NCBI RefSeq assembly: GCF_002879885.1
Contig: NZ_PNYA01000012.1
Location: forward strand, 62,001 to 126,000
Source: Trinickia dabaoshanensis
Lineage (GTDB): Bacteria > Pseudomonadota > Gammaproteobacteria > Burkholderiales > Burkholderiaceae
Length of the DNA: 64,000 nucleotides
Direction: 5' to 3'
Position numbers and translations under genes: made by a program
Shown here: one piece after another, positions 1 through 9,117 of the stretch
Numbering within the stretch: the stretch's first letter is position 1
Layout: every line of letters begins with the position of its first letter
Notes under the pieces: generated by a model
Seen by the model: the letters and a program-made list of their open reading frames with translations, nothing else
What the model was told of the DNA's origin: nothing
The model's database searches: none

Positions 1-606
1 GGCGAGGTGGTCACGATCGACGTACGCCGCCTCGGCGAAAGCGAGCGCGCATCGATTGCCGATATCGCCGGGCTGCTCGACAGCGTCCGCATGCGGCCGA
101 TCGGCGTCGTCGCGGCCGAGGCGCAGCGTGAATGGGCCAGCGCGGGCGGTTTGCCGCTCGTGGAGGCGCGCGACCGGCGAGCCTCGGCGGGAAAAGCAGA
201 GCACTCGCCGAGTACGGGGGAGGCGGCGGCCGCCCAACCCGTGGCATCGGCACAGACACCGGCCGCCGCGCCGCAGACGCTCATCGTCGACAAGCCACTG
301 CGCTCGGGGCAGCAGGTCTATGCGAAGGGCGACCTCGTCGTGCTGGGGCTCGTCAGTTACGGCGCGGAAGTCATCGCCGAAGGCAATATCCATATTTATG
401 CCCCGCTGCGCGGCCGCGCGTTGGCGGGTGTGCACGGCAATCACGATGCGCGAATCTTTTGCACGTGCCTCGAGCCGGAACTGATTTCGATCGCCGGCAT
501 CTATCGCACCACGGAGAATCCGTTGCCGGCCGATGTCGTGGGCAAGTCGGTGCAGATCCGGCTGTCCGACGAGAAACTGATGATCGAACCGCTGCGGCTG
601 ACGTGA
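1..606 (+). CDS. minC: Septum site-determining protein MinC (5' end outside window)
   Basis: MinC inhibits FtsZ polymerisation away from midcell and is carried to the membrane by MinD. The reading frame is open through base 1, so the true start lies upstream; what is present is the end of the N-terminal domain, a low-complexity Ala/Pro linker (about codons 65-95) and the whole C-terminal beta-helix domain, with the family run [19 protein letters not shown] and the GNHDARIF segment. minD begins 73 bp downstream and minE follows, the usual order in beta-proteobacteria. The C-terminal domain is the part that binds MinD and dimerises. Seen: frame, motifs, gene order. Known: function of the family. 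Confidence 0.96.
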   Translation, partial: GEVVTIDVRRLGESERASIADIAGLLDSVRMRPIGVVAAEAQREWASAGGLPLVEARDRRASAGKAEHSPSTGEAAAAQPVASAQTPAAAPQTLIVDKPLRSGQQVYAKGDLVVLGLVSYGAEVIAEGNIHIYAPLRGRALAGVHGNHDARIFCTCLEPELISIAGIYRTTENPLPADVVGKSVQIRLSDEKLMIEPLRLT

Positions 607-679
607 GCCGAGCCGCGCGACGACGCGCCAAAGCGTGTCGATTCAATGGACGAATTTGACGAATACAGGGTAAGGGGAA

Positions 680-1495
680 ATGGCGAAAATCGTTGTAGTG
701 ACTTCGGGCAAGGGCGGCGTGGGCAAAACCACCACGAGCGCGAGCTTCGCGTCGGGCCTCGCGTTGCGTGGCAATAAAACGGCCGTGATCGACTTCGACG
801 TCGGCCTGCGTAATCTCGACCTGATCATGGGTTGCGAGCGCCGTGTCGTCTACGATTTCATCAACGTGATTCAAGGCGAAGCGAACTTGAATCAGGCGCT
901 GATCAAGGACAAGAAGTGCGAAAACCTGTTCATCCTGCCGGCGTCGCAAACGCGCGATAAAGACGCGCTCACGCTCGAGGGCGTCGAGAAGGTCGTGAAC
1001 GATTTGGCCGGCATGGGCTTCGACTATATCGTCTGCGATTCGCCGGCCGGCATCGAGTCGGGCGCGCTGCTCGCGATGCACTTCGCCGACGAAGCACTCG
1101 TCGTGACGAATCCCGAAGTGTCGTCCGTGCGCGATTCCGATCGCATCCTCGGCATCCTGTCGTCGAAGACGAAACGCGCGATCGAGGGCAAGGATCCCGT
1201 GAAGGAGCACCTGCTCATTACGCGTTACAACCCGAAGCGCGTCAGCGAAGGCGAAATGCTGTCGCTGTCGGACATTCAAGAAATCCTGCGGATCGACTTG
1301 ATCGGCGTCGTGCCCGAATCGGAAGCGGTGCTGCACGCGTCGAACCAAGGCCTGCCCGCCGTCCACATGGATGGCACCGACGTGGCCGAGGCCTACAAGG
1401 ACGTCGTCGCGCGCTTTCTCGGCGAGGACAAGGAATTGCGCTTTACCGATTACCAGAAGCCGGGCTTGCTGCAACGCCTCTTCGGCACTCGCTAA
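680..1495 (+). CDS. minD: Septum site-determining protein MinD, membrane ATPase
   Basis: ParA/MinD-type ATPase that binds membrane as an ATP dimer, recruits MinC and oscillates under control of MinE. The deviant Walker A motif GKGGVGKTT lies at residues 10-18 with the signature Lys11, and the C-terminal tail ends in the amphipathic membrane-targeting helix (LLQRLFG). Length 271 aa is normal. The ATG follows an AAGGGGAA ribosome-binding site directly upstream. minE starts 14 bp after the stop behind its own AAGGAGG, so the three genes are probably one operon. Confidence 0.98.
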   Translation: MAKIVVVTSGKGGVGKTTTSASFASGLALRGNKTAVIDFDVGLRNLDLIMGCERRVVYDFINVIQGEANLNQALIKDKKCENLFILPASQTRDKDALTLEGVEKVVNDLAGMGFDYIVCDSPAGIESGALLAMHFADEALVVTNPEVSSVRDSDRILGILSSKTKRAIEGKDPVKEHLLITRYNPKRVSEGEMLSLSDIQEILRIDLIGVVPESEAVLHASNQGLPAVHMDGTDVAEAYKDVVARFLGEDKELRFTDYQKPGLLQRLFGTR

Positions 1496-1509
1496 GGAGG
1501 GCGCCCGTT

Positions 1510-1764
1510 ATGTCGATTCTGTCGTTCTTGCTCGGCGAGAAGAAGAAGTCCGCGGCGGTCGCGAAAGAACGCCTGCAGCTCATCATCGCGCACGAGCGCG
1601 CCGGTGGCCATCCGCCCGCCGATTACTTGCCCGCGTTGCAGCGGGAACTCGTCGCCGTGATTTCGAAGTATGTGAAGATTTCCGACGACGATATCCGCGT
1701 TAGCCTCGAGCGCCAAGACGATCTCGAGGTGCTCGAGGTCAAGATCGAAATCCCCCAAGCCTAA
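1510..1764 (+). CDS. minE: Cell division topological specificity factor MinE
   Basis: Small 84-aa protein that stimulates MinD ATPase and restricts MinCD to the poles. The N-terminal amphipathic segment ([14 protein letters not shown]) and the following anti-MinCD helix ([13 protein letters not shown]) match the family, and the C-terminal half is the topological-specificity domain ([19 protein letters not shown]). A perfect AAGGAGG precedes the ATG. It closes the min operon and is followed by an intrinsic terminator at 1802-1840. Confidence 0.97.
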   Translation: MSILSFLLGEKKKSAAVAKERLQLIIAHERAGGHPPADYLPALQRELVAVISKYVKISDDDIRVSLERQDDLEVLEVKIEIPQA

Positions 1765-1801
1765 CAAGGCATCGCTGGCCACGCGGCCAGCGCACGAATC
1801 G

Positions 1802-1840
1802 AGGCGCGGCGTGCTGGAAGGCGCCGCGCCTTTGTTTTTG
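1802..1840 (+). terminator. Intrinsic terminator of the min operon
   Basis: Ten-base perfect stem (1802-1811 with 1822-1831), a ten-base loop, then TTTGTTTTTG. It lies 38 bp after the minE stop. The remainder of the gap up to 2075 is less GC-rich but shows no other clear element apart from a probable promoter for the next small gene. Confidence 0.85.
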
Positions 1841-2075
1841 TCCGCCTGCCCGCGCTTCACTCGTTTACCGGTCTGTTAAATCTGTGGCGGCGTGTTGCCG
1901 CCGAAACCATCCCCGCGCCGCCCGGCAATAACGACGCCATCGCACATCGCATTCGTTGTAATAATGACCGCGCCGTGCTTACAAATTGCAACGCGAGGCG
2001 GCTCTGTCCTGCTGTTCAATCGCATTCATTCGACATAGCCGTCGAATCCACGAATAGCGACGAAAGGAGAAGGAC

Positions 2076-2210
2076 ATGAAACGCTCGAAAGGACTCTGGA
2101 TCGCTGGCGCGCTCGTTGCGTTGCTGCTGAGCGGATGCGTGATCGCCCCCGCGCCTGGGTACTATGGCTATTACGGCGGGTACCACCACGGTTGGTATTA
2201 CGAGCGCTGA
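2076..2210 (+). CDS. Small predicted lipoprotein (44 aa)
   Basis: Short open frame with a strong AGGAGAAGGAC ribosome-binding region. The product has a Lys/Arg N-terminus, a hydrophobic helix and a good lipobox (LLSGC, Cys at about residue 21), so it should be lipidated. The mature part is only about 23 residues and is rich in Tyr, Gly and His (YYGYYGGYHHGWYY). Similar tiny Gly/Tyr-rich lipoproteins are common in Burkholderia but have no assigned function. Confidence comes from start signal plus lipobox, not from a recognised family. Confidence 0.65.
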   Translation: MKRSKGLWIAGALVALLLSGCVIAPAPGYYGYYGGYHHGWYYER

Positions 2211-2241
2211 GCGGATGCGCAGCGCCGCGCGGGGGCAGCCG

Positions 2242-2421
2242 TCAGGCCAGCAGCGTTTCGAGGGCAATGACGGTGGCGAATGCCGCGGCGTTCGCGAGCA
2301 ACGCTTCCATGACGATGGCGAGCCATGTCTTCGGCCGGAAACGTATCGCGAGCAGTAATGCCAGCAGCAAGGCGAGCGCGAGGATGGCCACGATATCGGC
2401 GTTATCGATGCGAATGTTCAT
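2242..2421 (-). CDS. Small predicted inner-membrane protein (59 aa)
   Basis: Start chosen at the ATG giving MNIRIDNADIVAILALALLL, because AGGGGA sits seven bases upstream on the minus strand; the frame stays open further upstream but with unlikely composition. Two hydrophobic segments (about residues 9-28 and 36-57) are separated by a basic loop (RFRPK), suggesting a two-pass membrane hairpin. It is convergent with the lipoprotein at 2076 and divergent from opgC. No family recognised. Confidence 0.55.
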   Translation of the reverse strand: MNIRIDNADIVAILALALLLALLLAIRFRPKTWLAIVMEALLANAAAFATVIALETLLA

Positions 2422-2656
2422 CGTCGTTCCCCTGTGCGAACGGTGCGAAACATGACGCGAAATAGTGCGTCGAGCCCAGTATAGACAGGCGGTTTGCCCG
2501 GGCAAGCCCGGAAAAATCCCGATGCTCGCATCGCTCGTATAAAAGGGTGAACCCCAATATGTAATAAACCCGTTCGGTCGAGGAATTTTTCTCGCTCGGG
2601 TAGCACCAAGGTCGATGGGCCGAAGAGAGCGGCCGGCGAGAAAGGGGTGCCTATCA

Positions 2657-3796
2657 ATGAGTTCGTCCGCTGGACGGTCGATCGAAGTCGATTTGCTACG
2701 CGGTATGGCGTTGATCGCGATCGCCATCGATCATATTTCCGCGAGCATGCTGTCGCACGTGACGCTGCACAACTATGCGTATTGCGACGCTGCCGAGGTC
2801 TTCGTCTTTCTCGGCGGCTATGCCTCGGCGTCGGGCTACGCGAATATCTCGGCGCGCCGCGGCGAAGGGGCTGCGCGGCGCCGCTTCGTCAAGCGCGCCT
2901 GGGAGATCTACCGCGCGTACCTGCTGACAGCCGCGTTGATGCTGGGCTGCGGCGCCGTCTTGGCTCGGTTGCCGATCGCTCGACAACTCGTGGCGGAAAC
3001 GGGCTGGCCCGATTTCGCGCATCGGCCGTTGCAAGGCCTCGCCGAAATCACGCTGCTGCGCCGGCAACCGTTTCTGTCCGCGGTCTTACCGATGTATTCG
3101 CTCTATGCGCTGAGCGTTTCGGTTGTCGTGCCATTCGCGAGGCGCATGCCGGTCGCGCTTTTTGCCGTCAGTCTCACCGTGTGGCTCGGTGCCCCATGGC
3201 TCGCCGCAAGGCTGCCCGGCGTGGCCGATTGGCCGTTCAATCCGTTCGCGTGGCAATTGTTGTTCATGCTGGGGTTGCTGTGCCGGCTGCATCCCGTTCC
3301 CACGCAAATGCAGACTTCCAACGTCGGGCGCGCGCTCACGGGCGCGGCCTTGGCTTTGGCGCTTGCGTTCACGTTCGTGAAGGTGTGTATCGATAGCCAT
3401 CCGTCGCCCGGCTATATGAAGCAGAATTTGGCGAGCGTGCGTGTCGTCAGTTTTCTCGCGCTCGCTTGGCTGTGCGCGCAAGCGGCTCGAGCGGGGTGGC
3501 TGCGGAACTTGGCGGAGCGCCTGCCCGCGCTCGTCACGATCGGAAAACAGGGGCTCGTCTGCTTCGTCGGCGGCACCGTCGTATCGATCGTCGTCGACAG
3601 CACCCTGCATCTCGCGCGGGCCGACACGAACGTGTTGGCTCGATTGGTCGGCGATTTCGCCGCCATCGCGGCGCTATGGATGTTGGCTCGGATCGCGACG
3701 ATGCGGCGAGATAGTGTGCCGAGCGTCGCGCCGGCGGCCCGGCTCGTGCGCGTGCAATCCGATGCACGGGCGGTGCGGGGCGGGCGCGAACCGTGA
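2657..3796 (+). CDS. opgC: OpgC-like membrane acyltransferase
   Basis: 379-aa multipass membrane protein of the OpgC/MdoC type, which in other proteobacteria adds succinyl groups to osmoregulated periplasmic glucans. The N-terminal signature is clear: IEVDLLRGMALIAIAIDHIS followed by DAAEVFVFLGGYASASGYA. About ten hydrophobic helices follow. The ATG at 2657 is preferred over an upstream in-frame alternative because the conserved domain begins right after it. The C-terminal 20 residues are Arg-rich. Substrate cannot be read from sequence. No glucan synthase (opgG/H) is adjacent. Confidence 0.85.
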   Translation: MSSSAGRSIEVDLLRGMALIAIAIDHISASMLSHVTLHNYAYCDAAEVFVFLGGYASASGYANISARRGEGAARRRFVKRAWEIYRAYLLTAALMLGCGAVLARLPIARQLVAETGWPDFAHRPLQGLAEITLLRRQPFLSAVLPMYSLYALSVSVVVPFARRMPVALFAVSLTVWLGAPWLAARLPGVADWPFNPFAWQLLFMLGLLCRLHPVPTQMQTSNVGRALTGAALALALAFTFVKVCIDSHPSPGYMKQNLASVRVVSFLALAWLCAQAARAGWLRNLAERLPALVTIGKQGLVCFVGGTVVSIVVDSTLHLARADTNVLARLVGDFAAIAALWMLARIATMRRDSVPSVAPAARLVRVQSDARAVRGGREP

Positions 3797-3800
3797 GGCG

Positions 3801-5117
3801 TCAGGTCAGCGTGGTGTCGCGCGTTTCGCGCATCGCGAGGACCGCGATGAGGCTGACCGTCGCCGCCACCGACACATAGCCGCCTACCCACGCCAAGCCC
3901 CCGCGCGCGGCGAGCATTTGCGCGATGTAGGGCGCGACCGAGGCGCCGAGGATGCCGCCCAAGTTGTACGAAACGCCCGCACCGGTATAGCGCACGGCGG
4001 TGGGAAACAACTCCGGCAGCAGCGCGCCCATCGGCGCGAACGTGACGCCCATCAAGAACAGCTCCAGCGTCAAGAACAGCGTGATCAGCACGGGCGAGCC
4101 GCTGCCGACGAGCGGCGCCATCGCAAAGCCCGATGCGATCGCCGCGATCGTGCCCGCGATCAGGACCGGACGCCGCCCGAAGCGATCGCTGGCCCACGCG
4201 GCAAGCGGGGTGGCGAGGGCCATGAACAAGACCGCGAAGCAGAGCATGCCGAGAAAGCTTTGCCGCGAGATATGCAGCGTCGATACGCCGTACGAGAGCG
4301 TAAACACCGTCGAGATGTAGAACAGCGTATAGCAGACGACCATGGCGAACGAGCCCGCGAGCGTCGCGCGGCTGTGATGCGCGAGCAGCGAAACCAGCGG
4401 CACGCGCACACGCTCGGCGCGCTCGATCGCGGCGCGGAACGCGGGTGTTTCGGCGATCTTCAGACGCACATACAGTCCGAGCGCCACCAAAACCGCGCTC
4501 GAAATGAAAGGCACGCGCCAGCCCCAGGAACGGAACTGCGCGTCCGATAACCCGAGCGCGAGCGCGAAGAACAAGCCGTTCGACGCGAGAAATCCGACCG
4601 ACGGCCCCAGTTGCGGAAACATGCCGAACCAGCCGCGACGGCCCGCGGGCGCGTTCTCGGTGGCGAGCAGCGCGGCGCCCCCCCATTCGCCCCCGAGCCC
4701 GATGCCTTGCCCGAAGCGCAGAATGCACAGCAGCACGGGCGCCAGCGAGCCGAGGCTGTCGTAGCCGGGCAAGAAGCCGATCAGCGTCGTGGACAAGCCC
4801 ATGACGAGCAGCGAGGCGACGAGTGTCGATTTGCGGCCGATGCGATCGCCGAAGTGCCCGAACAAAAACGAGCCGATGGGGCGCGCGATGAAGGCGATGC
4901 CGAATGTGACGAACGCGGACAGTGCCTGCGCCGTCGCCGAGCCGTGCGGAAAAAATACAGGGCCAATGACGAGCGCCGCGGCGGTGGCATAGACGTAGAA
5001 ATCGTAAAACTCGATCGCCGTTCCGATGAAGCTGGCGAACAAAATGCGCGTGCGGCTCGATGCGTTCGCCGCGCCGGACTCGGAAGTCACGGCGGGCGAT
5101 GACGTCGAAGCGGACAT
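3801..5117 (-). CDS. MFS transporter, metabolite:H+ symporter (MHS) type
   Basis: 438-aa major facilitator with 12 predicted helices. Family marks are FIGTAIEFYDFYVYATAAAL in helix 1, the loop motif GHFGDRIGRKS between helices 2 and 3, RFGQGIGLGGEWGGA in helix 4-5, and the repeat DRFGRRP in the second half. These are typical of the MHS branch that imports organic acids or osmolytes such as shikimate, proline/betaine or alpha-ketoglutarate; the substrate is not predictable. Start taken at the ATG at 5117, preceded by GGAGACC. It converges with opgC, only 4 bp apart. The 5118-5440 gap upstream must hold its promoter; nothing else is recognised there. Confidence 0.9.
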   Translation of the reverse strand: MSASTSSPAVTSESGAANASSRTRILFASFIGTAIEFYDFYVYATAAALVIGPVFFPHGSATAQALSAFVTFGIAFIARPIGSFLFGHFGDRIGRKSTLVASLLVMGLSTTLIGFLPGYDSLGSLAPVLLCILRFGQGIGLGGEWGGAALLATENAPAGRRGWFGMFPQLGPSVGFLASNGLFFALALGLSDAQFRSWGWRVPFISSAVLVALGLYVRLKIAETPAFRAAIERAERVRVPLVSLLAHHSRATLAGSFAMVVCYTLFYISTVFTLSYGVSTLHISRQSFLGMLCFAVLFMALATPLAAWASDRFGRRPVLIAGTIAAIASGFAMAPLVGSGSPVLITLFLTLELFLMGVTFAPMGALLPELFPTAVRYTGAGVSYNLGGILGASVAPYIAQMLAARGGLAWVGGYVSVAATVSLIAVLAMRETRDTTLT

Positions 5118-5440
5118 AGCGGGTCTCCGATAGTTGTAGTGGGCGCACCGCCGCGCGATCACGCAGACGGCTTCCCAGGGTGGGGCCGGGTGTAGCGGCA
5201 CGAATGCGCGATCGTCTATCAAAGCACGAGCGATCGGCGCAAACGGCGGGAAAAAACGGAAATGCGATTCGACAAGCGAGGGCGCGCGAATGGCGCGGGC
5301 GAGGCGGCGTCGGGTTCATCGGCGTGCCACCGGGTAGGCGGCGCGCTGCAAACATGGCCGGAGGGTCCGGCTGCGCGGTGCGGGAAATTATAACGAGCGT
5401 GCGCAATAGGCGCCAACGCACGCCCGTAACGTACTTGCCT

Positions 5441-5938
5441 TCAATCGAACGTCAGCGCTTGCGGCGATGCGAGCTCGCGCAATTGGAATTTGCCGTCGTC
5501 GTTGAAGAGCCAGTCTTCCATCATCTCGACTTGGCCGAGACCGTTCAGCAGTTTAGCGGGCGGGGCCGGAAGCGGAGAGGCCCGGCGCAACGTGGCGAGC
5601 GCGGTCGCTTCGGCTTCGTCGTCGCCGTTCGTGCGATAGACCGAGGAGCGCACGAGCCTGCCGTCGCGGTCGACCGTAAAGGCCACGACGACGAGCGAAC
5701 GCAGCATCGCTTGCGGCGCCCGCCGCTCGAGATACGACGGACTGCGCTCGGCGATCCGCTTGGCAACCGCGTCGCGGTATTGGTCCAGCGTCACGCTATT
5801 GACAGCCGCGGGCGGCGGCAGCGTGGCCGCAGCGGGACGCGTCGGTGGGGTGAACGTGCAAGCCGAAGCGACGAGCAATGCGGCGCATGCGGCCAAGCAC
5901 GTCAGAGCGCGGGGATAGCGCACGAAATCGATTGTCAT
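5441..5938 (-). CDS. Lipoprotein with TonB C-terminal-like domain
   Basis: 165 aa. An N-terminal signal with a possible lipobox (VASAC, Cys about residue 27) is followed by a Pro/Ala-rich linker and a C-terminal domain resembling the TonB C-terminal fold (VVVAFTVDRDGRLVRSSVYR ... EAEATALATLRRASPLPAPP). Proteins of this kind often accompany periplasmic envelope systems, but this one has no transmembrane anchor or ExbBD neighbours, so classical TonB energy coupling is unlikely. It is the last gene of a minus-strand group with the protease genes upstream, though a 212-bp gap separates them. Confidence 0.6.
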   Translation of the reverse strand: MTIDFVRYPRALTCLAACAALLVASACTFTPPTRPAAATLPPPAAVNSVTLDQYRDAVAKRIAERSPSYLERRAPQAMLRSLVVVAFTVDRDGRLVRSSVYRTNGDDEAEATALATLRRASPLPAPPAKLLNGLGQVEMMEDWLFNDDGKFQLRELASPQALTFD

Positions 5939-6150
5939 GGCGGCTCGCGAGATAACTTGCGCGCTGGATGGGATCGAGCGCGAGGCGGTGTCTCTTCAGC
6001 GTAGGCAATGCGCCGCCTCCTCGCATCCCGATTTTCATGACGATCGTGCGCGCGCCCACAGCAGGCAGCCTTGCGAGCACGGGCGCGTACCCATGTCTGC
6101 ATCGGTTGCAGAAATACGCGCGAATCGCGTGGCTGCGGCAGGCGAGGCCG

Positions 6151-6738
6151 TCAATACACGATGAGCGATTCGGCCCAGGTGTGTGTGCCCATGTTCCCGG
6201 TGCCGCCGAGCATCCATGTGTAGTCGCCGTACCCCGCACCTTCGCCGGGCCACGGATTCATGAAGTAGAGCGCTTGGTTGCGCTTGTCATAACCGTCCAC
6301 GACGATGAAATGGCCGCCGCCGTTCGGCCAGGTCCAAAGGACGACGATAGGCTCGCGCTGGTCGATGCTGCGCATAGCCAAGCCAAACGAGATCGCTCCG
6401 TCGTAGTAGCGCGAATCGCGCCGGCCGAGCGACCAGAGGATTCCGCTGATGCCGGTCGTGCCGGTGAGCGTATCCGGCGAGTTGGCGCTGTCGTTCCAAT
6501 CGAACGGCGCGCTCGTGCAGGCATATCCGATCGAGTTCACCCAATTGGCGATCCCGCACTGGGTGCTCGATGCGCCGCGATACGAGAGGACCGCGCTGGC
6601 GTCGGCGGCCCAACACCATTCGCTATGCTGCTGAGTGACGTGCGGGACGTCGATTTGCTGAGCGATTGCGGGCACGAGCGGCTCGGCTGCGCCGATGACT
6701 AGACCGCCCGTAAGGCAGGCGGCGATGACGGTGTTCAC
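6151..6738 (-). CDS. Secreted papain-like cysteine protease (C39/C70-like)
   Basis: 195 aa with an N-terminal secretory segment. The catalytic signature of papain-like bacterial proteases is plain: QQHSEWCWAA, placing the nucleophile at Cys42 with the oxyanion Gln just before it; GGHFIVVDGYD supplies the His, and FMNPWPGEG the Asn/Asp region. The WCWAA plus HFIVV plus NPWPG pattern is that of the AvrRpt2-like (C70) and peptidase C39-like groups. It lies 27 bp downstream of another secreted-protein gene (6766-7533), so both are probably one transcript. Substrate unknown; processing of its partner or interbacterial/host targets are possibilities, not shown. Confidence 0.75.
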   Translation of the reverse strand: MNTVIAACLTGGLVIGAAEPLVPAIAQQIDVPHVTQQHSEWCWAADASAVLSYRGASSTQCGIANWVNSIGYACTSAPFDWNDSANSPDTLTGTTGISGILWSLGRRDSRYYDGAISFGLAMRSIDQREPIVVLWTWPNGGGHFIVVDGYDKRNQALYFMNPWPGEGAGYGDYTWMLGGTGNMGTHTWAESLIVY

Positions 6739-6765
6739 GACAAATCTCCTGATCGGGCTTGCGCG

Positions 6766-7533
6766 TCAATGTCCGACTCGCGGATCGTGCATCGCGCGCC
6801 GCACGCTGTGTCGCAGCGCATCGTCGAGCTGAGCGTCCGTGAGGGCGGCGCCGGGCGCAGCGGCAGCGGCGGCGAGGGTGCGTGCGCTCATTAGCGGCAC
6901 GTAGAGGGGTTCGCCGAGCTTGCCCTTCGCATCGGGACTGGCGGCCGGACGTACTTCGATGAAGTCCGCGACGGCTTGCCGGCTTCTGACGAAGCGCAGA
7001 CGCGCCGTGGGTGCTTGCTGCTCGTAGCGCGCGGCGACTGACGCGATATCGCGGGCAAGCTCGCTCGCCCCGGCTTCGACCATTGTCCAAGCACCATTCA
7101 CCGGTGCGACGGTAATGAGCCCGATGCCTTGGCCGTTTGCCATGACGACGAAGCGCCACACACCGCTGCCATACACGCTCTCGCCGACGGGTTTGCCGGA
7201 GAGCAACGGTTTCGGATCGACGAGATAGGTTTGGAAGCCTTCGCCGATTTTGGCCTGACGCAGCGTGCGATCGTCGGCGATTCCAAAAAGACGGCGAATG
7301 CCCCCGGCCCCGGATGCCGAGTCCGGCAAGCGCGCAACGAGCGTTGCCAAACCGGCGACGGCCGCGCGCCGTTGAGGGGATCCGCTTTGTAGGGCTAGAA
7401 GGCCGGCATCGGCAGCCGATGCGGACGCCGCATTCGAGCAGGTAGGAGAAAACGAGACGACACACACGACGGCTGCGGGCAAACTAAACCACGCCGCCGC
7501 CCATTGACGATTTTTCACAAAAACACTCCTCAT
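6766..7533 (-). CDS. Secreted protein of unknown function, partner of protease gene
   Basis: 255 aa with a signal peptide (about residues 1-36, ending near CSNAASASAA). The mature part is alpha/beta without a recognised catalytic motif; a central segment (ESVYGSGVWRFVVMANGQGI) has the look of a beta-sheet domain. The C-terminus is Ala-rich and helical. It starts the operon whose second gene is the papain-like protease. Its 5' region faces the LuxR-type gene at 7691 across an AT-rich 157-bp spacer that must hold both promoters. It could be a protease inhibitor, chaperone or substrate; this is inference from pairing only. Confidence 0.6.
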   Translation of the reverse strand: MRSVFVKNRQWAAAWFSLPAAVVCVVSFSPTCSNAASASAADAGLLALQSGSPQRRAAVAGLATLVARLPDSASGAGGIRRLFGIADDRTLRQAKIGEGFQTYLVDPKPLLSGKPVGESVYGSGVWRFVVMANGQGIGLITVAPVNGAWTMVEAGASELARDIASVAARYEQQAPTARLRFVRSRQAVADFIEVRPAASPDAKGKLGEPLYVPLMSARTLAAAAAAPGAALTDAQLDDALRHSVRRAMHDPRVGH

Positions 7534-7690
7534 GAGGCGTGCGCCGCGACTTCGAACGAACCGAACAGGTCGAATGCGGTCGTCTCATATACGGAGAAAA
7601 ACACTTATCAACTCTTTTGTAAAGCCGTTAGTTATTCGGTAACCTTTTCTTGAATTCGTCATTCATTCGTTAATCGAGGGCTGTCGATAA

Positions 7691-8461
7691 ATGATGCCAG
7701 CGCTGCATGATTCCATACGACGCCCTCACGCGGCGTATGCGCCTTTCGATTCGATCGATGAAGCGATGGCACGGTTGCGCGATGCCGCTGCGCTGACCGA
7801 CTGGTTCGACGCGCTCGCGAGCGCGGGCCGTAGCGTGGGTTTCGATTACACCACGTTCGTGCTACTGCCCGGCGGTGGCCTGCACTGCGACGACGCGTTC
7901 GTCCGCAGCAACTGCGCGCCGGGCATGGTGCGCCTCTATCGAAACGGAAAAACGGCGAGGACGTGTCCGCTGCTTGGCTATGCCTGTGCGCACACGAGCG
8001 CCGTGCTCTGGAGCGAGGAGTGGTACGTCGCGCCCGGCGAGCGCGACCTATACCGGCAAGTGCGCGATGCGGGGCTGCGTTGGGGCGTGTTGTTGCCCGT
8101 GCACGGGCCGCGGTGCAAATCGGGGATGTTGAGTTTTTCCAGCGGCGCCGATACCGAGATCGCGCGGCGCGAGGCGATGGCGCAACTCGCGCTGCTCGGC
8201 TGGGTGCGCGATGCGGCGATCGAAACGGCACTGCCGCACGTCGAACGGTATTTTGCATCGATTCTGCCGAAATTCACGCCGAGAGAATCGGAAATCATGA
8301 AATGGTGGGTTTTTGGGAAAACAGCGTCTGAAATATCGCTTATTCTCGATTGCTCGCAATCGGCAATCAATTTTCATTTGGCGAATATTCGAACGAAATT
8401 AGGGGTGAATACGAGCCGTGCCGCGGGCGTGAAAGCGATCGAATTGGGGTTGCTCAAATAG
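7691..8461 (+). CDS. LuxR-family regulator with variant autoinducer-binding domain
   Basis: 256 aa: an N-terminal autoinducer-binding-like domain (about residues 25-170) and a C-terminal LuxR helix-turn-helix (FTPRESEIMKWWVFGKTASE to RTKLGVNTSRAAGVKA). In TraR/LuxR numbering the conserved DP pair of the ligand pocket is replaced by CP (KTARTCPLLG), and the YxxxW-type site upstream reads APGMVRLY; the later PVLWS-like Trp is kept (AVLWSEEW). No luxI-type synthase is visible in the window, so it is a LuxR 'solo' here. It is divergent from the secreted protein/protease operon and is a natural candidate to control it. Two ATGs (7691, 7694) are possible starts. Confidence 0.85.
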   Translation: MMPALHDSIRRPHAAYAPFDSIDEAMARLRDAAALTDWFDALASAGRSVGFDYTTFVLLPGGGLHCDDAFVRSNCAPGMVRLYRNGKTARTCPLLGYACAHTSAVLWSEEWYVAPGERDLYRQVRDAGLRWGVLLPVHGPRCKSGMLSFSSGADTEIARREAMAQLALLGWVRDAAIETALPHVERYFASILPKFTPRESEIMKWWVFGKTASEISLILDCSQSAINFHLANIRTKLGVNTSRAAGVKAIELGLLK

Positions 8462-8577
8462 CGGCCTATCGCTCGCCGGGTTGCCGCGGATCGAGCGCAC
8501 GGCGTGGAGATCGCCGCCGAGGGGAGCGAGTGCGCGATGGGGATGCTCGGCGGCGTGGCTCGTTGGGCTACCGTGGG

Positions 8578-8964
8578 CTACTCGTCCACGAACGTCAGGT
8601 CGAGCGACGCGTTCGTTTGATCCGTAATCGAATACTTCAAAGAAGGCGTGCCGAACTTGAATTCGTCGGTGACGGATAGCAGGCCCGTTTCGCGGTCATG
8701 GCCGATCGTCGATTGATAGAAGCCCGCTTTGCCGCCGTCGAAGTCCTTGGCGTCGGCGAAGATGACGCCCATCAAATTCTCCTCGGGCGCTTGATCGCCA
8801 TCGAGCCGGATGCCGAGATGGGCGTTCGTGCCGGTCGTGAGACAGCGCGTTTGCTGCGCGGCGCGGCCGTTGATGAAAAGCACCTGATCGTCCCAGTTCG
8901 GATCGTGGGCGATGCATACGGGAATGCTGCCGTGGTTCGTTACGCGTACGACGGGATCTGTCAT
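8578..8964 (-). CDS. Hypothetical protein, 128 aa, beta-rich
   Basis: No family recognised. The frame uses GC-rich third positions throughout and lacks any signal peptide or membrane helix. The text is rich in Asp, Asn, Thr and Gly with alternating hydrophobics (VVRVTNHGSIPVCIAHDPNW), suggesting a small all-beta, possibly immunoglobulin-like or lectin-like domain. It converges with the LuxR gene, 116 bp away. Function is unknown. Confidence 0.55.
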   Translation of the reverse strand: MTDPVVRVTNHGSIPVCIAHDPNWDDQVLFINGRAAQQTRCLTTGTNAHLGIRLDGDQAPEENLMGVIFADAKDFDGGKAGFYQSTIGHDRETGLLSVTDEFKFGTPSLKYSITDQTNASLDLTFVDE

Positions 8965-9117
8965 GACATTGTCCTCGGGTGAACGACCGCCGCGTGCGCG
9001 CGACGTCGTTTGCTATCGGATGTCGGCGCGCCGGCCGTGGAAACGATGGAAACGACGCGGTACGGCATGGTCGCCCCGATCGCGCGCCGCACTGGCGCGG
9101 TCGCGAAGATTTAGGAC

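Noticed and set aside
371..1474. Long minus-strand frame opposite minC/minD
   Set aside because: It is the complement of a real, strongly conserved gene; its composition (Arg, His, Asp rich) is the usual GC-rich antisense shadow.
3412..5421. 669-codon minus-strand frame overlapping opgC and the transporter
   Set aside because: Arg/Ala/His-rich text without motifs; the transporter in another frame explains the region.
7534..7690. lux-box in the LuxR/secreted-protein spacer
   Set aside because: No CTG-N10-CAG type palindrome could be seen; only AT-rich promoter-like sequence.
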